43,223 bases of DNA from Lachnospiraceae bacterium (GTDB lineage: Bacteria; Bacillota; Clostridia; Lachnospirales; Lachnospiraceae). How positions within the stretch are numbered: the stretch's first letter is position 1; each line of letters opens with the position of its first letter. Shown piece by piece: positions 27,011 through 35,342 of this stretch. The stretch covers positions 1-43,223 of the forward strand of contig JAILCB010000042.1 in the NCBI GenBank assembly GCA_024680595.1, read 5' to 3'. A program made the position numbers and the translations under genes. Below the pieces are notes generated by a model that saw only the letters and a program-made list of their open reading frames with translations, made no database searches and had not been told where the DNA came from.

Positions 27011-27865
27011 ATGGTATACAGGTGTGTGGGTCAGAGAGCCTCTGTTCCCTATCTCATAAAAGATGCCGGCATTGGAATCTATTCTGCGGAAGAGCTGTGC
27101 TATTATATCCGGGAGAATATTTTCATGCTGGACAGGGATTTTTTTACAGACGATCTTCTGTCCTTTATGCGAAAAGAACTGATTCTGCCGGAGCTGGAGG
27201 ATAAACTCAGCCATATTATTCAATATGGGGGCTCCTTTTCCGACTTAGTTGAGGAACTATTTAATACGGTATCCTTTGTTTCCAGGAGTGAGCTGGGAAC
27301 CATCCAGAGGGCTTTAAGCGTCAGTGACAAGCTGGGAGCCTATGAGAAATTGCGGATAAAGGGGGATTTCCTCATGAAATGCGGCCGTCCTGCCGCTGCC
27401 GTGCTCTCTTACAGGAAGGCTATTGACGGTATGGATGAGAAAAAGATGCCGAGGGAGACTGCCCGCATCTATCATAATATAGGTGTGGCCTTCGCGTCCC
27501 TATTCCTTTTTGACTTGTCGGCCTGCAATTTTGAGAAAGCCTTCTCACTCTGTCCTGATACAGAGGATTATAGAATTGCCTTTCTGGCGGCCAAGCGTCT
27601 TTTCCTGTCAGACAAGGATTTCAAATCTTATACGGACAGGGAGGCGGTGGCTAAGGCTGAGCTGGATGAGGTGGAAGCCCTGTTCGGGGCAGGGAAAAAG
27701 GCGGTTGAAAAAAGGAAGGATGAAAGAGCTTACAGAAGTGCGCTGAAGCTCTTGGATAAGGGGGATAAAGAGGCTTTCTTTAAGGAGGCGGAGAAAATCC
27801 TAATTGACTGGAAGAATGAATACCGGGGAAGCAGTGCAAAGGAGATCTGGGACAAAAAGACCTGA
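27011..27865 (+). CDS. Uncharacterised TPR-like helical protein
   Basis: GRPAAAVLSYRKAIDGM...ARIYHNIGVAFASLFLFDLSACNFEKAFSLCP reads as TPR pairs; co-directional in the cluster. Confidence 0.65.
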   Translation: MVYRCVGQRASVPYLIKDAGIGIYSAEELCYYIRENIFMLDRDFFTDDLLSFMRKELILPELEDKLSHIIQYGGSFSDLVEELFNTVSFVSRSELGTIQRALSVSDKLGAYEKLRIKGDFLMKCGRPAAAVLSYRKAIDGMDEKKMPRETARIYHNIGVAFASLFLFDLSACNFEKAFSLCPDTEDYRIAFLAAKRLFLSDKDFKSYTDREAVAKAELDEVEALFGAGKKAVEKRKDERAYRSALKLLDKGDKEAFFKEAEKILIDWKNEYRGSSAKEIWDKKT

Positions 27866-27914
27866 CGCTGGATAATGGGTTTTTGTAAATCCCTGGGTCT
27901 GAAAGGATGTGTAG

Positions 27915-29120
27915 ATGTTCGGCTGGTTAAAAAAAATTTGGAAAGGCTTTTTTCAAGATGAGGAAGACCTGGACGATTACCTGACAACGGAGGTGCTGGA
28001 AAAGTCTTCCCTGCCTGTCCGACTTTCATCCATTAATGTCAGAAATCAGGATCAAAGGGAGAAATTCGTTCAAAGCTGCTGTAATCAGTTGGTGGAAATG
28101 AATAATGAAATCGACAGGGCCACCATGGAATACCGTCTGGTTACGGAGTATCTGACGGATATGGAGCTAATAGACAGGCTTTCCCCTGATATCCGGAAAT
28201 CGATGAAGCTGTCTGCGGACAGGATTGTCAGGCTGGAAAGGGAAAGCCATAATAGTTCTGAAAGCCTGGGAAAGATATCCGAAGAGGTCTATAACATTAT
28301 GGCGGTGAACGAGTCCAGTGTATCCCGTGATATCCGTCAGATGAAGGAGAATGAGGATTACCGGGAACTGGTCCGGCAGGATATGCAGAAGCTGGAGAGT
28401 GAAAAGGCGGTCAGTAATTTCCGGTCGAGAGAGCTGGCCGTTACCATCCATAATATGAAGAATATGGCCATTATCACTGTTGTATTTGGTGTTCTGGTAA
28501 TGGTACTCCTGAGCATTATGCAGATTTTTTTCAAGATGGATGCCACCCTGGGCTATATTGTGGCCGCCGCCCTCATAGCCATTGCCTTTACAACGGAGTA
28601 TCTAAGGTATACCAAGGCAACCCATGAGCTCAGAAAGACAAGCAGATACCTGAAAGCGGTGATCGAGCAGCAGAATAAGGTGAAAATCCGCTATGTGAAT
28701 GTCACCAATGTCCTGGATTACGAATACCGCAAGTACCGGGTCAATGTTTCAGATGAGCTGGCCTACTTCTGGGAGGCCTATCTGGAAGAGAAGAAGGCCC
28801 GGGAATATATGGAGAGGGCGAATTCTGATATTATAGCTGAGAGGACGAAGCTCTTGCGCCTCCTGCGGGGTTCAAAGCTCAAGGATCCCGCTATTTGGCT
28901 GAATCAATGCATTGCCCTGACGGATCCCAGGGAAATGGTGGAAATCCGTCACAATCTCATTGGCCGGCGCCAGGCTTTGAGAAAGCGGATTGAATATAAT
29001 ACGGAGAATAAGAATCAAACCAAGGAGGAGATAGATTCCCTGGTAAGGGAATATCCGGAATATGGACAGGAAATCCTGAATTTGATTTCCACTTATGATA
29101 GGTCAGGAGGGTTTGCCTAG
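27915..29120 (+). CDS. Uncharacterised coiled-coil protein with central TM hairpin
   Basis: MAIITVVFGVLVMVLLSIMQIFF...LGYIVAAALIAIAFTTEYL flanked by charged coiled-coil sequence. Confidence 0.7.
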   Translation: MFGWLKKIWKGFFQDEEDLDDYLTTEVLEKSSLPVRLSSINVRNQDQREKFVQSCCNQLVEMNNEIDRATMEYRLVTEYLTDMELIDRLSPDIRKSMKLSADRIVRLERESHNSSESLGKISEEVYNIMAVNESSVSRDIRQMKENEDYRELVRQDMQKLESEKAVSNFRSRELAVTIHNMKNMAIITVVFGVLVMVLLSIMQIFFKMDATLGYIVAAALIAIAFTTEYLRYTKATHELRKTSRYLKAVIEQQNKVKIRYVNVTNVLDYEYRKYRVNVSDELAYFWEAYLEEKKAREYMERANSDIIAERTKLLRLLRGSKLKDPAIWLNQCIALTDPREMVEIRHNLIGRRQALRKRIEYNTENKNQTKEEIDSLVREYPEYGQEILNLISTYDRSGGFA

Positions 29121-29164
29121 GACAGACTTGGTTTATGGTTTAGTTAGGACAAAGGAGGTAGAAA

Positions 29165-29806
29165 ATGAAGTTATCAGACATTGAGGTTCTAACCCACAGT
29201 AGCATTCGCATAAGGACAGTTCAGGGAGTGGTCTATTTCGATCCTTATCAGATCAAGGGGAGCCCTCACGATGGGGACTTTATTCTAATTACCCACGATC
29301 ACTTCGATCACTTCTCTCCGGAGGATATTCAGAAGGTGAGTAAGAGCGGAACCCTTCTCCTTGTACCTAAGAATATGGCTGCAAAGGCCGGGAATGTGGC
29401 TAAGTATGTTGGAGAAACCAAGGCCGTGGAGGCCGGGGAAGTACTGGAGCTGGAGGAATTAAGGGTGGAGGTGGTTGCTGCCTATAATAATAATAAAAGC
29501 TTCCACCCCAAGAGTGCCGGCTGGGTAGGCTATATCCTGGAAACAGAGGCCAGACGCATATATGTGGCGGGAGATACAGATGTGACCAGGGATAATCTGT
29601 CGATTCATTGCGATATTGCCCTGGTGCCGATTGGAGGCACCTATACCATGAATGCTTTTGAGGCGGCAGAACTGGTGAATTCCATTCGCCCGGAAATTGC
29701 CATACCCACTCATTATGGCAGCGTGGCAGGAAAGAAGGGGGATGCGGAGGTCTTTCAGAGGGAGGTTAAAGCCCCGGTTAAAGTAGAAATCATGATGCAA
29801 TATTGA
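29165..29806 (+). CDS. MBL-fold metal-dependent hydrolase
   Basis: ITHDHFDHFSPEDIQ, YVAGDTDVTRDN, IPTHYGSVAGKKGDAEVF. Confidence 0.93.
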   Translation: MKLSDIEVLTHSSIRIRTVQGVVYFDPYQIKGSPHDGDFILITHDHFDHFSPEDIQKVSKSGTLLLVPKNMAAKAGNVAKYVGETKAVEAGEVLELEELRVEVVAAYNNNKSFHPKSAGWVGYILETEARRIYVAGDTDVTRDNLSIHCDIALVPIGGTYTMNAFEAAELVNSIRPEIAIPTHYGSVAGKKGDAEVFQREVKAPVKVEIMMQY

Positions 29807-29867
29807 AAGGCGGGATTTGACCCCGGCGGAGCATTTAACGCAGGGAGGCTTTTCACATTGAAATATA

Positions 29868-29900
29868 AGGGGGGATGACAATATAGTCATCCCTCTTTTT
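29868..29900 (+). terminator. Intrinsic terminator
   Basis: GGGATGAC-aatata-GTCATCCC then TCTTTTT. Confidence 0.8.
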
Positions 29901-30004
29901 CTATCGCAGAGCCGCCGAGATGAAATTTGTCGGCTAAAGCCGACCGGAGGCCCGCGGAAGGCCCTGTTATCATGAACTAACTAATAATTCAATTTTTCCA
30001 TACA

Positions 30005-30025
30005 TGTAGAAAATGAGTTTCTACA
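30005..30025. promoter_or_regulatory. 21-bp palindromic putative operator TGTAGAAA-atgag-TTTCTACA
   Basis: Perfect 8-bp inverted repeat about 40 bp upstream of TTGACA. Confidence 0.55.
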
Positions 30026-30066
30026 GGTAAAATATGAAACTTCTTTTGTAGAATACCGTTTTACAG

Positions 30067-30095
30067 TTGACATAGACAATAAAACATGATAATTT
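30067..30095 (+). promoter_or_regulatory. Promoter of peptide-type ABC operon: TTGACA-17-TAATTT
   Basis: TTGACA 30067-30072, TAATTT 30090-30095. Confidence 0.6.
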
Positions 30096-30123
30096 TTGAA
30101 ACACGCCACATTTCGTGACTTTG

Positions 30124-30236
30124 TGAATGCAGCAGGGAACCGCATTCGGAAATCCCGCATTTTGTGTGGGACACGCCCATCACTTCGCGGGGGCTGGTCG
30201 TGTACTTATACCGAATTTCCGAAGAAATTCGGTATT
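30124..30236 (+). repeat. Structured interspersed element, copy C, in the 5' leader of the ABC operon
   Basis: GAATGC...GCATTCGGAAATCCCGC...ATACCGAATTTC-cgaa-GAAATTCGGTAT; aligns to copies A and B. Confidence 0.85.
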
Positions 30237-30274
30237 CTGTCCATTTCAAAAATGAGAGACTGGGGGAAGAGGCT

Positions 30275-31213
30275 TTGAGCGCAAAACAGATTCTGCAACG
30301 ATTTCTGCAGATTATTGTGGTCCTTTTGGGCATTAGCTTTTTGACATTTATGCTGACATATTTGGCACCCGGCGATCCGGTCCGAACCATGTATTCGGCA
30401 GCCGGCACCATTCCCACCGAGGAAGTATTGAATGAGCGGAGGGAAGAGCTGGGGTTAAATGATCCAATTCTGGTTCAATATGGCAGATGGCTGGGCAATT
30501 GTCTGCAGGGGGATTTTGGTACCTCCTATTCAACCAAAAAGCCGGTGGGACAGCTTTTGTCTGCCAGGCTCTGGCCTACTGTCAAGCTAGCCCTTCTTTC
30601 GCTAGTACTTATGCTGATCGTATCGGTTCCCTTAGGGATGCTATCCGCTGTCTATCAAAATAAACCAATTGACTATATAGTGAGAGGTTTCACTTTTATT
30701 GGCGTCTCTATGCCAAACTTTTGGGTGGGCCTCCTCTTACTCTATGTGGTTTGTCTGCAATGGGGCCTGCTGCCTGTGGTTTCCACGGGAACGGGCTTCC
30801 AGAAAATCATTCTGCCGGCCATTACCCTAGCCTTTGCCATGGCTTCCAAATATACCAGACAGGTCCGTACGGCTGTTCTGGAGGAGCTGCATCAGGATTA
30901 TGTCATTGGGGCCAGGGCCAGAGGCAGTAATGAAAGGGAAATTCTCTGGAAACAGGTATTCCCCAATTCTCTGCTGCCCCTCATCACCATGCTGGGCCTG
31001 TCCCTAGGGTCTCTTCTGGGCGGAACCGCAGTGGTGGAGGTTATTTTTGGCTATCAGGGTCTTGGAAACCTGGCCGTCTCCGCTATTACCAAGTATGACT
31101 ACAATCTGATACAGGGTTATGTGCTTTGGGTTGCTTTGATTTACATGGTCCTAAATCTTCTGGTGGATTTGTCTTATTATTTCGTGGATCCCAGAATTCG
31201 GCTGAAGAAGTGA
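30275..31213 (+). CDS. Peptide/nickel-type ABC transporter permease (DppB-like)
   Basis: SAKQILQRFLQIIVVLLGISFLTFMLTYLAPGDPV...; TTG start after GGGGGAAGAGGC is more likely than ATG 30164, which lies inside repeat copy C. Confidence 0.93.
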   Translation: MSAKQILQRFLQIIVVLLGISFLTFMLTYLAPGDPVRTMYSAAGTIPTEEVLNERREELGLNDPILVQYGRWLGNCLQGDFGTSYSTKKPVGQLLSARLWPTVKLALLSLVLMLIVSVPLGMLSAVYQNKPIDYIVRGFTFIGVSMPNFWVGLLLLYVVCLQWGLLPVVSTGTGFQKIILPAITLAFAMASKYTRQVRTAVLEELHQDYVIGARARGSNEREILWKQVFPNSLLPLITMLGLSLGSLLGGTAVVEVIFGYQGLGNLAVSAITKYDYNLIQGYVLWVALIYMVLNLLVDLSYYFVDPRIRLKK

Positions 31214-31302
31214 TTCTATATAGAATGGGATTATAGATGGTTTTTAGTGGAAGTGGCGGAGTGTTTTTCCCTCCGGATTAGCATCTTGTATGGAGTAATC
31301 TT

Positions 31303-32130
31303 ATGCAAAAGTTTATGGGATTTGTAAAGAAGAATAAGCAGTTCACGATATTTGCCTTTCTTGCCTTGATTCTGGTCTTGATAGCCATTCTGGCCCCTGT
31401 TATTACGAGTCAGGACCCCTATGCCACAAGTCTGGGGGATGCCCTGCAGGCTCCCAGTGCGGAGCATTGGTTTGGCACCGACAAGCTGGGACGGGATATA
31501 TTTACCAGAATTATATATGGCAGCCGGCTCTCCCTGACATCCTCCCTTATCCTGGTGGCTATTATTTTTGTCATAGGCAGTCTCCTGGGGGTTTTGGCAG
31601 GATATTTCGGAGGCATTGTAGATACCGTTATTATGCGGATTTCCGATATGATGATTTCCTTCCCGGGCATGGTTCTGGCCATTGCGGTTGCCGGAATTCT
31701 GGGGGCCAGCATTATAAATGCCGTTATCGCCATCGCCATTGTTTCCTGGACCAAATATGCCAGAATGGCCCGAAGCCTGGTGCTAAAGATTCGGCATGTG
31801 GACTATGTATATGCGGCAGTGGTTACCGGCTCCAAGGATGTATCTATTCTAAGAAAATATATGATTCCTAATATTCTGCCTACCATGGTTATTACGGCGG
31901 CAACGGATATTGGAAGCATGATGCTGGAGCTGGCAGGCCTTTCCTTCCTGGGATTCGGCGCTCAGCCGCCTGCACCGGAGTGGGGCCTTATGCTGAATGA
32001 GGGCAGGTCCTATATGCAATATGCCCCCTGGATGATGCTTTTCCCGGGACTTGCCATCCTGATTACAGTGGTCATCTTCAATCTATTGGGGGACAGCCTG
32101 CGGGATGTATTGGATGTGCGTGAGGAATAA
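31303..32130 (+). CDS. Peptide/nickel-type ABC transporter permease (DppC-like)
   Basis: HWFGTDKLGRDIFTRIIYGSRLSL; EAA-loop-type region; GLSFLGFGAQPPAPEWGLMLNEG. Confidence 0.95.
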   Translation: MQKFMGFVKKNKQFTIFAFLALILVLIAILAPVITSQDPYATSLGDALQAPSAEHWFGTDKLGRDIFTRIIYGSRLSLTSSLILVAIIFVIGSLLGVLAGYFGGIVDTVIMRISDMMISFPGMVLAIAVAGILGASIINAVIAIAIVSWTKYARMARSLVLKIRHVDYVYAAVVTGSKDVSILRKYMIPNILPTMVITAATDIGSMMLELAGLSFLGFGAQPPAPEWGLMLNEGRSYMQYAPWMMLFPGLAILITVVIFNLLGDSLRDVLDVREE

Positions 32131-32186
32131 GGCTTTCTGTTATATAGGATTTTGGAAATCCGGCTTATTTCATTAAGGATGAGAAA

Positions 32187-32975
32187 ATGCTTGATATTAA
32201 GGATATTACCGTTAAATATGGGAAGAATACAAAGGCCACGATAGAGCACTTTTCCCTGCATATGGATTCCGGGGAGATTGTCAGCATTGTGGGAGAGAGC
32301 GGCAGCGGAAAGACTACAGTTATCCGGGCTGTGCTGGGACTTCTGCCCGGAGGCGGAGAGGTGACAGAGGGGGATATCGTTTTTGAAGGAAAGTCCCTTC
32401 TGGCAAACTCCAAAAAAGAATGGCTGGATCTGCGGGGGAGTCAGATTTCCATGATTTTCCAGGATTCAGGGGCTATGATCAATCCTATCCGGAAAATCGG
32501 GGGCCAGTATACAGACTATATTCGGACCCACAAGAAAATGTCCAAGCAGGAAGCCTGGAATTTGGCCTGCAGGATGCTGGAGAGAATGAGGCTGCCCAGT
32601 GCCGAGAACGTGATGAAGAGCTATCCCTTTCAGTTATCAGGAGGTATGCGTCAGAGGGTGGGGATTGCAATGGCTATGACCTTTGAGCCAAAGCTGCTCC
32701 TGGCGGACGAGCCCACCAGCGCCCTGGATGTGACCACCCAGGCCCAGATTGTAAGGCAGATGATGGAGCTAAGGGACGAGTTCAAGACCAGTATTATCAT
32801 TGTTACCCATAATATTGGTGTTGCGGCCTATATGGGGGACAAGATTATTGTTATGCAGAATGGAGCCGTTGTGGATGCAGGAGACAGGGACAAGATCCTC
32901 CACCATGCGGATTCGGAATATACAAAGAAGTTGATTGCTGCAGTGCCTACTTTGGAGGGATTCCGCTATGTCTGA
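32187..32975 (+). CDS. Peptide/nickel-type ABC ATPase (DppD-like)
   Basis: [52 protein letters not shown]. Confidence 0.95.
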   Translation: MLDIKDITVKYGKNTKATIEHFSLHMDSGEIVSIVGESGSGKTTVIRAVLGLLPGGGEVTEGDIVFEGKSLLANSKKEWLDLRGSQISMIFQDSGAMINPIRKIGGQYTDYIRTHKKMSKQEAWNLACRMLERMRLPSAENVMKSYPFQLSGGMRQRVGIAMAMTFEPKLLLADEPTSALDVTTQAQIVRQMMELRDEFKTSIIIVTHNIGVAAYMGDKIIVMQNGAVVDAGDRDKILHHADSEYTKKLIAAVPTLEGFRYV

Positions 32976-33927
32976 TATGGAAAAGCCGGTTTTGGAAGTC
33001 AAGAATGTCACGCGGAAGTTTCCGGCCTCTGAGGGCCGATTCCTACTGGCTAATAATAATATTTCCTTGAATTTCTACAGGGGCAAGACCCTGGGAATTG
33101 TGGGAGAGAGCGGCTGCGGCAAGAGTACCCTGCTCCGCATGATTTTGTCTTTGGACAAGCCCACAGAAGGGCAAATCCTATTTAATGGGAAGGACATTGG
33201 AGTCCTAAAAGGGGAAGAGCTGCGCCGGCACCGCCGTCATGTCCAGATGGTCTTTCAGGATCCTTCCCTGGCCTTCAATCCCAAAATGAAGATAAAGGAC
33301 ATTATTTGTGAGCCCTTACTGAATTTTGGCCTAATTAAGAGTAGCGAGAAGGAAGAGACGGCAAAGAAGTATCTGGAAATGGTGGAGCTGCCGGGGGAAT
33401 TTGCCAACCGCTATCCCCATAATATGAGCGGAGGCCAGCGCCAGAGAGTGGGTATTGCCAGGGCTATTGCCCTAAAGCCCGAGGTCATCATGTGCGACGA
33501 GGCCACCAGTGCCCTGGATGTTTCCGTCCAGCAGACCGTTGTAGAGCTTTTGGTGCGGCTGCAGAAAGAGAATAATATTGCCTTTGGCTTTGTCTGTCAT
33601 GATATGGCTCTTGTGACCCAGCTGTCCCATAGGGTAGCCGTTATGTATCTGGGCAATATTGTGGAGGTGATTCCGGCGGAACAGGTTCATACCGGGGCTA
33701 AGCATCCCTATACCAGGGCTCTCCTAGGGGCAATTTTTGACCTCAATATGGACTTTTCAAAGAAGATTGAGAGCATCGAAAGTGAGGCGCCAAGTCCCCT
33801 GGATGTTCCGGTGGGATGCCCTTTCCAGAACCGCTGTGACCACTGTACTGAGAAATGTATGAAGGAAAATCCCGTTTTGAAGGAATTGGAGCCCGGGCAC
33901 TTTGTAGCCTGTCATCTGTATGAGTAA
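32968..33927 (+). CDS. Peptide/nickel-type ABC ATPase (DppF-like)
   Basis: GESGCGKSTLLRMILSLDKPTEG, MSGGQRQRVGIARAIALKPEVIMCDEATSALDVSVQ, C-terminal GCPFQNRCDHCTEKC. Confidence 0.95.
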   Translation: MSDMEKPVLEVKNVTRKFPASEGRFLLANNNISLNFYRGKTLGIVGESGCGKSTLLRMILSLDKPTEGQILFNGKDIGVLKGEELRRHRRHVQMVFQDPSLAFNPKMKIKDIICEPLLNFGLIKSSEKEETAKKYLEMVELPGEFANRYPHNMSGGQRQRVGIARAIALKPEVIMCDEATSALDVSVQQTVVELLVRLQKENNIAFGFVCHDMALVTQLSHRVAVMYLGNIVEVIPAEQVHTGAKHPYTRALLGAIFDLNMDFSKKIESIESEAPSPLDVPVGCPFQNRCDHCTEKCMKENPVLKELEPGHFVACHLYE

Positions 33928-33958
33928 ATCCGGTTTTCAGGGGGATGGGGGTTCTTTT

Positions 33959-35266
33959 ATGAAAATGAAATTCAGGCTATTTATGTGTACTTGTCTGGCG
34001 GTCATTCTATCCATAGGACTGATTGGCTGTGGCGGCAAGGCGGGAGGCAGTGGCGGTCAGACTGACGGAAAGGCCTCCGTTGATAATAGCGGAAACGGCG
34101 GCCAGTCCGGGGCTCAAGAGGCCAAAGCGGATTTGCCGGAGGATTTGACCATCGGTGTTTCTGTCTATAATACGGAGGATGCTGAGGTTGAAGCCTTCCG
34201 GAACTACTTTCAGGGGTATCTGGGACCGGCCTTTGACGTGAAATTCCTCTATTCTGACTCAATTCTAGAGGCGGAGGAAGAGATAAATTTCATAGAGAGT
34301 CTGCATGAGCAGGGGGTTACCGGCATTATCTCTTTCCTGAGTACAGATCTGGAGAAGGTTTTGCCCAAGTGCGATGAGCTGGGAATGGTCTATATGCGGG
34401 GGTCCGGGTCTATTAGTAACGAGGCCTTTCAGAAGGCATCCGCCCACAATAGCTTCCTGGGAATTATCGGTCCGGATGTGACTCTGGAGCAGAAGGCCGG
34501 ATACGACATGGCCGGTTTTTTTGCAGAGGAGAGTGAGGGAGAAAGCCTCCATTATCTCATTCTGTCGGGAGGCGGCTGCATAGGGAATGAAATGCATGCA
34601 GAACGGGCTGCCGGTATGTTGAAGGCCCTGGCTGACAAATATGGACTCACCTATTCCAGGGGGGCCAGTGAATTAGCCCGGTCATCCGTGGTTCAAACCC
34701 TTGGAGAAGAAGGGGATTCCGTGCGGATCACCCTTGTTCCCGGCTATATCAGGGGTAATACTCTGGACCGTTTTAATGAGGTTCTGGAACAGAACGATTT
34801 CGATGTGACCATGGGGGTCTTAGCCCTGAATACTCTGATGCCGGAACTTGAGGCCGCTGAGAAGAGGGCCGGAAAGAATATGAGAATCGGCATGGTAGAT
34901 TCCTTTACGGAGCAGAATTATGAATGGTTTCATACCAAGGATAATTTCGGGAATCCAACCATTGATTATGTGACAGGCAAGTACAGCGCCACAGTGGGAC
35001 CTTCCTTTGCCGCCATGTACAATGCCTGTACCGGACAGGGAGACTTTCTAAAGGTAGATGGAAAGCCCTTCCGGCTTGTACAGAATTTCTGGACGGCCAG
35101 TGATGGTCAGACCTTTGAAAAGTTCTATAACCGGTCCATTAATGTTTATGACAATACCTATAGCACTAAGGATTTGAGAAAGGTGATTCGTCTTTATACT
35201 CCGGCTGCTACCTTTGAGGAGTTTAAGGAACTTACAGAACGGGACAATACCTTGGATTTCAAATAG
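33959..35266 (+). CDS. Periplasmic-binding-type-1-like (sugar/LacI-fold) substrate-binding lipoprotein
   Basis: Lipobox LSIGLIGCGG; LTIGVSVYNTEDAEVEAFRNYFQGYLG...EQGVTGIISF; start at internal ATG 33959. Confidence 0.75.
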   Translation: MKMKFRLFMCTCLAVILSIGLIGCGGKAGGSGGQTDGKASVDNSGNGGQSGAQEAKADLPEDLTIGVSVYNTEDAEVEAFRNYFQGYLGPAFDVKFLYSDSILEAEEEINFIESLHEQGVTGIISFLSTDLEKVLPKCDELGMVYMRGSGSISNEAFQKASAHNSFLGIIGPDVTLEQKAGYDMAGFFAEESEGESLHYLILSGGGCIGNEMHAERAAGMLKALADKYGLTYSRGASELARSSVVQTLGEEGDSVRITLVPGYIRGNTLDRFNEVLEQNDFDVTMGVLALNTLMPELEAAEKRAGKNMRIGMVDSFTEQNYEWFHTKDNFGNPTIDYVTGKYSATVGPSFAAMYNACTGQGDFLKVDGKPFRLVQNFWTASDGQTFEKFYNRSINVYDNTYSTKDLRKVIRLYTPAATFEEFKELTERDNTLDFK

Positions 35267-35342
35267 AATGGAGTCCGGGTTGAGTGGCCTGGGCCAGACA
35301 ATAAAGCCTGGTAAGGTCTAAGCTGAAAGGAGGCAAAATTTT

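Noticed and set aside
30164-30274. ATG 30164 as start of the DppB-like permease
   Set aside because: Lies inside structured repeat copy C; a better RBS and homologous N-terminus occur at TTG 30275.
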